Assembly: GCA_949357655.1 (NCBI GenBank)
Contig: CASHTG010000018.1
Span: 186,001 to 250,000 of the forward strand
Source of the DNA: Parascedosporium putredinis
Taxonomy: Eukaryota; Ascomycota; Sordariomycetes; Microascales; Microascaceae
Length of the DNA stretch: 64,000 nt
Reading direction: 5' to 3'
The notes beneath the pieces were generated by a model. That model did not search any database and was not told where the DNA came from. It was given only the letters and a program-made list of their open reading frames with translations. Of the stretch, positions 59,373 to 64,000 are shown piece by piece. The position numbers and the translations under genes are program-made. How positions within the stretch are numbered: position 1 is the stretch's first letter; each line of letters begins with the position of its first letter.

Positions 59373-61115
59373 GGTGACGGAGGTGATGAGGCGGTAGGGG
59401 TTGGTAGTACTGGTGCGCTTACGACGGCGATATCGAGTCTTGGTGGCAGATATCTTTGGAACCTAGGTTGAAAAGTCGATGCGTTGGGATATAGCAACAG
59501 TTCTCGAGAGACTGGAAAAGTTCCCGTCACGATGACGAAGCTTTCAGGTCGGTCTGCGTATTTTCGGGATATCTGGGTTTCGATTTAACCTGCTCGACGA
59601 TGTCGGTCGAACTGAGTTTTCGTGGAGAGGTTAATGACGAAGCTTTTTTCTTTCTTTCTTTCTTATTCTTTCCTCTGCTAAGTTTGAGATTTTACAGTCC
59701 CTGCAGACGGGCGGGCACCTATCTATCCTTTATACGACCGACTGCCCTCTCCTACCCCGAGTTGAATATAGCCGCTGCGCCGGCCAACTTCTGTTCCGGT
59801 CTGCGGGCTGGACCCAACCCAGCCCAGGCCAGCCAGCACGAGCAGCTAACCCCTCCTTTCGTGCCATTGATAACGAACATATATATTAAATATAGGCAAA
59901 GCGTGTGCCCTGTAAATCTGGCCCTCTGGTTCGATCGGGCGGGTGCCGACGTTGTGCGACAACACAGGGTTCGGGCGAGGATTTCACTTGTCTGACCCTG
60001 GCTGGCCTGGCCAAGCAATATCAATCCCTACTGCGCTGTCTGTTGCGGCTAAATTGCAACCACATGGCGGCCGATCCTCGTGGTGCAGTGGGGTAGAACG
60101 TGGCTCCGTCGTGGCGTTGCTCCTTGTTGACGCACGCAAGCGCAAAAAGAATGATTCTATTTTAAATAGATCGGAGTTTTGCAGGTGAATATCTTGAACC
60201 GTTGCCCATTCCCGAATGAGCAAGTTCGCAAGCTCCTTCTCTTCTTTTTCTTTTTTTTTTTGTTGGCTTGGAAGGGCTCGTCATAGCTCGATATGGATCG
60301 GCTATTAGCGTGCGTTCGAGGCTTGATCAGGAGTCAACCGCCTGACAGGGTGAACGTGGTCCTGCGGCCGAAGATCAGACCGGCGCCCATTGATGGCTAA
60401 TCGGCTTCTTCTTTTAATTAAGAGACCACCATGCAAAAGGGACGACCACCTGAATAAAAAGACCACCTGCCAATCACGGCAGCACCTTCCTTTGCACAAA
60501 GCCAGAGTTATCATGGGCCCATGCTGGGACCTGGAAAGAGTTGATTGAGATAGCTTGCGGCTACAATTGAGACCCGTAAACCGAGTTGCTGTATCTTCCT
60601 CGCAGAGCGTTCGTGTTTGCCCGGCGTCTCTAACTCCGGGTCTCCTGCTCATAATTCCCCTTCTCGGTCTTAGCAGCCAACCTCCGAAGACCTGTGGATC
60701 AGGAAGATAGGACCTGTTCGTGCTTGTCTTAACTTTAAATTCCTGAGCTCCAATGAAAGTTTGGAGCCAACCTCGTAGTGGCACGGGATGAGCACAATTT
60801 TCGCTGAGTCATCCCCGGAGACAAACACTCATTGCTTGTCCCCTTCCATCCCAGGATAGCTCTCTGGGCGTTTCCAGCTCCTTCCACACGTGATCCACCC
60901 ATTACTAAACATCCTCCCGAGCACGAGAGCTTCCGGACCATCCAGGCCACCCCCAAAGACGTCACCACAAAGATTTCACTCAAAAGCCCCCTCAGGCCAA
61001 CGCCCACCCGTTCCCCACCCTCGAACCTGATTCTCTTTCTCGAATTCAATTGCATTCTTTACAAACACCGCTCGATACAGTTTTTCGATCAAGAAACAAA
61101 CCACTCCCCTTCACA
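59373..61115. other. Intergenic, no supported gene
   Basis: This is the divergent upstream DNA of the small secreted gene and the BI-1-type gene. There is a TTTC-rich tract at 59645-59680 and a T-run at 60240-60262. No protein-like frame was seen. Confidence 0.5.
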
Positions 61116-62262
61116 ATGACGCTCGTCGGCCCTCTACGCCAGAGCACCGCCAATCTGGCGCGGACGCTTCCCCGCCTGGCGAAATGCTCCTCCACCATAC
61201 CCGTGCGAGCCTTCCACTCGGCTCCCAAGCCTACGAAGGCCTTCTTCACCTCCCGGGCGCCGCGGGTCACCGCCGGCGGCCTCGCCTCCAACCCGATGAT
61301 CAAGAGCTCGTTTGCGCGCGCCCGCGACGGCGCGAGGTCGTACATGCAGGACCAGGGAACCTACACCTATAGGCAAGAGAACCGCGGCAGCACTATTCGC
61401 AGGCTCCTCATTGGAGGTGCCATTTTCGGCGGCACCCTTGTGGCCATCAACGTCGTCTTCAACGGAGAGACCCGCGAGGGCGCCATGCCCAAGTATGAGC
61501 GAGAATACCTCAACAACACCTTCCTCCATACCGGCCTCGGCGTCGGCATCATCGCCCTCACGGCGCGCCAGATGGTTCAGTCCGGCTTCGTCTACAGGAT
61601 CATGGTGACCAACCCCTGGATTGTCGCTATCGGCGGTCTCGCGCTCAGCTTCGGTACCATGATTGCAACTCGATCCATTGACCCTGACAAGTATGTATCA
61701 GCAGCCATTGTCGTTCGCTAACCTTTTCCTTGATATCGCAGGATTGCAATCGCTAACCTGTTCAAACAATCGCAGCTATCTCCCCAAGTACGCTCTCTGG
61801 ACCGCCTTTAACGCTACCCAGGCCGCTTTCATCGCTCCTCTCCTCGTCTACGCCCCCGGTCCCCTCATCGCCCGCGCCGGTCTCTACACCGTTGCCATGA
61901 TGGCTGGTATCTCCGTCGTCGGCGCCACCGCGAAGCAAGACAAGTATCTCTACATCGGCGGCCCTCTCCTCGCCGGTGCCTGCATCGTCGCCGCCTCCGG
62001 CTTGGCTCCTCTCATCATCCCCGCCACCGCCGCCCGCGCCCTCGCCTTTACCGAGAGCATCTGGGTCTACGGCGGTCTTGCCGTCTTTGGCGGCTTCACC
62101 CTCTACGACGTGCAAAAGGTCCTGCACCACGCTAGGCTGGCACAGCGCGGCATCATCAAGGAGGATCCCGTCAACGAAAGCATCTCGCTCGAGCTTGACT
62201 TCCTCAACATCTTTGTCCGCATGGTCCAAATGTTGATGATGCAGGGCAACAGGAGGAAGTAA
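61116..62262 (+). CDS. Mitochondrial Bax-inhibitor-1 family protein (GHITM/MICS1-like)
   Basis: 353 residues from exons 61116-61690 and 61776-62262, intron 61691-61775 (GTATGT...CGCAG, branch CTAAC), intact. The N-terminus is a long basic presequence (MTLVGPLRQSTANLARTLPRLAK...RAFHS), then seven or so hydrophobic segments (LLIGGAIFGGTLVAINVVF, GLGVGIIALTAR, WIVAIGGLALSFGTMIA, AAFIAPLLVYAPG, TVAMMAGISVVGA, GPLLAGACIVAASGLAPLII, SIWVYGGLAVFGGFTLYDVQKV). The ending NESISLELDFLNIFVRMVQMLMMQGNRRK is characteristic of the Bax-inhibitor-1 family. GHITM/MICS1 proteins keep cristae and respiratory complexes organised and are reported to act in cation transport. The start at 61116 has ACAATGA context and a basic leader. 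Confidence 0.9.
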
Positions 62263-62769
62263 ACGTGCTTTCACCTCAAGCAAAGTGTGGACAAGAAGCT
62301 TCAACACCGAGATAAAAGTCGGTGAAAAGAAAAGAAAAATGAGGCAGGCGAGAAAGCCTCAATGGCGTATGTACATGACATAACATATCTGCGCTCTGCA
62401 TGCCTCGTCGACCCGTTCATATGTTGACGTTGGCATTTGGGAAGGCATATTGATAGCCGCCCGTGTTTTACTATCTCCTCTCTGCATTATCTATATAACT
62501 CGAGCAAGAGGTTTCCTCTCTTTGTTTTTCCCCTAGCCTCTTAGCCTTAGAAGAGTCCTGCAAGGATACTATTCCTTGGAGGTTGCTTTTTCAACATGTA
62601 AAATAATAGAAAAAAATTGGAACATAACTTGAATATCATGGAACCTTGTTGAGTAGTGCTTACACAAGTAAGGATCTGCCTTCCTTTACTTTCTTTTCCT
62701 ATATACAACTTAAATTGTCACCCCTCTACCCCGTCCAAACGTCTGCGCCGAAAACTGTCCCCCGTGTTT
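62263..62769. other. Intergenic between convergent genes
   Basis: The 3' regions of the BI-1-type and MsrA genes meet here. A GAAAAGAAAAGAAAA stretch lies at 62323-62338. No gene was seen. Confidence 0.5.
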
Positions 62770-63170
62770 TCAAAGATCCGGAAAGTCCCTGATAAAATGG
62801 CTCGGACACTCGTATCCATGCGGGTTCTTATCTAGATACAGCTGGTGATACTCCTCCGCATCATACCAGCGACCGGCGGGAATAATCTGCGTCGCGACGG
62901 GGCTCTTCCACCAGCGCTCGGCGACGGCGGCGGTGACCGCGCGCGCTTCGGTCTCCTGCTCGGGCGTGTGGAAGAAGATGGCGCTGCGGTACTGGGTGCC
63001 CGTGTCGGGGCCTTGGCGGTCGACTTGCGTCGCGTCGTGCATGCGGTAAAAGAAGAGGAGGAGGTCGCGGTACGAGACCTTTTTCGGGTCGAATATGATT
63101 TGGGTGGCCTCGGCATCTGCGAGTACGACGGGTTAGTCTGGGTCACTGAGGAGGAAGCGCTCTCTCTCTC

Positions 63171-63211
<41 letters not shown>

Positions 63212-63594
63212 ACTCGCAGTGAATGGCGAGAAACGATGCGAAGCAGTATGTTCAGGAAGTAGGCAAAGGAAATGAGCGCCGTTCAAGAGGAGACGCAGGC
63301 ATCAAGCGGTAGGAGCATGACCAAAGAGAGGAAGAACTCACGCCCAGTAGTCCCGGAGCACACGGCGCGGTAACTCGGGTTATCCGTCGCGCCACCAATG
63401 TAGCCGACACGAGTCTCGAGGACGCCCTTGCCGTGGCCGAAATGCTTGACGTAGAGGTGCTCGACGCCCCAGAAGCAGCCAGCAGCCACGGTCGCCACCT
63501 CGGCGCCCTCTGGCACTACGGCGGGGGTCGCAGCCATCTTTGCAGTCGTCAAGGTCGTAAAAGGTCGGAATACACGGGATAGGAACGAGCTCAT
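62770..63594 (-). CDS. msrA: Peptide methionine-S-sulfoxide reductase A
   Basis: MsrA reduces methionine-S-sulfoxide in proteins back to methionine, using thioredoxin. 199 residues from exons 63594-63342 and 63116-62770. The intron 63117-63341 (GTGAGT...GCAG, branch CTAAC) contains a GA/CT microsatellite. The catalytic block AAGCFWGVEHLYVKH is in exon 1, followed by VLETRVGYIGG and the join TTGH|AEATQIIFDP. FFYRMHDATQVDRQGPDTGTQYRSAIF is the substrate-binding motif. The resolving cysteine is within GYECPSHF. The first ATG is at 63594 (MSSFLSRVFRPFTTLTTAK, presequence-like) and a second is at 63537 (MAATPAVVPEG). Both may be used to give mitochondrial and cytosolic forms, but this is inference. 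No frame break. Confidence 0.93.
63161..63211. repeat. (CT)n microsatellite in MsrA intron
   Basis: A 51-base CT run with two extra C interruptions, upstream of the branch point in the MsrA intron on the - strand. Confidence 0.92.
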
Positions 63595-64000
63595 CAGTGC
63601 GCTGAGCAAACAAAAGACGTTCCACGAAAGCCCGTCTGTTTCGCGCCGTTATTTTTGTATTGTCTGTTTCCCCCTCACTCTGTTTCTTCTGCAAAGACGA
63701 GAAATGGCCCTGTTCTTCAGCTCGATATTAAAAACAAAGATTTAAAGCAATTCGCAATGGGAGCTATAAGCTTTTCCTCGTATCGTTTCACACCAAGGAA
63801 AAAAGAGGAAAAAGAGAAGATCGTTTTGCTGCCCCTCCCAAATCCTCCACGTTCTAGCGGTCCTGATGAGAAGCTCGTCACGACGAATGACGTTTTCCCT
63901 CGCTCGACCCGCCCCCAATCGTCTCTCGCTGCTGGTGGAAGGAGGGGCGTGGATGACAAATCACGGCCGAGGGCGAAACAGCCAAACAGCCTACAGTCTT
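63595..64000. other. Upstream region of MsrA
   Basis: AT-rich DNA with short A and T tracts. The - strand frame 63717-63959 has no recognisable product. Confidence 0.5.

Noticed and set aside
1..64000. CRISPR arrays, insertion sequences and rRNA genes
   Set aside because: No regularly spaced direct repeats with unique spacers, no transposase or integrase frames, and no rRNA-like conserved blocks were seen on either strand.

Overview
The window looks like nuclear DNA of a filamentous ascomycete (Pezizomycotina, probably Sordariomycetes). The evidence is short introns with GT/AG ends and CTAAC-type branch sites, pyrimidine-rich intergenic DNA, and gene families typical of these fungi: HET domain, Zn2Cys6 factor, DUF1996 and 2EXR/F-box-like proteins. 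No operons, bacterial signals, CRISPR arrays, rRNA genes or intact transposons were seen. I cannot name the species.

Layout. Positions 1-6000 are accessory in character: the 3' part of a HET-domain gene, a reverse-strand gene with a transglutaminase-like Cys/His/Asp triad, and coding-like blocks that do not assemble into a gene. About 6.0-14.6 kb holds nothing I can support. From 14.6 kb comes a large secreted cysteine-rich repeat protein, then mostly housekeeping genes: kinesin-8 (19.3 kb), a Zn2Cys6 factor (23.8), CGI121 of KEOPS (26.2), proline dehydrogenase (27.2), a Tim17-family-like protein (30.4), a small conserved unknown (31.7), TED1-like GPI-anchor remodelling phosphoesterase (33.0), TIM50 (36.1), a 2EXR/F-box-like protein (38.4), exosome subunit SKI6/RRP41 (43.0), an MPD1-like disulfide isomerase (44.3), VTA1 (46.9), a secreted DUF1996 protein (48.9), a cyclic-nucleotide-binding/F-box/LRR protein (51.7), a small secreted peptide precursor (59.0), a mitochondrial Bax-inhibitor-1-type protein (61.1) and MsrA (62.8).

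A key property of the sequence is that most long genes are cut by single-base frame breaks, and nearly every one I could place sits in a homopolymer of 3-6 bases and is repaired by adding one base. The reading frame resumes with perfect family motifs. This is much more likely to be consensus error in the assembly than gene decay, so these genes are called as CDS with the breaks described. Intact genes (CGI121, DUF1996, the BI-1-type gene, MsrA, the 31.7 kb gene) show that the exon models themselves are sound.

Genes worth a second look are the 17-repeat glycoprotein (14.6 kb), the Kex2-processed small cysteine-rich protein (59.0 kb), the cyclic-nucleotide/F-box fusion (51.7 kb) and the transglutaminase-like gene (1.9 kb). 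Functional themes are protein import and mitochondrial membranes (TIM50, Tim17-like, BI-1-type, proline dehydrogenase), ER/secretory quality control (MPD1, TED1), and the secreted proteins themselves. There is no sign that these genes form a single cluster or pathway.
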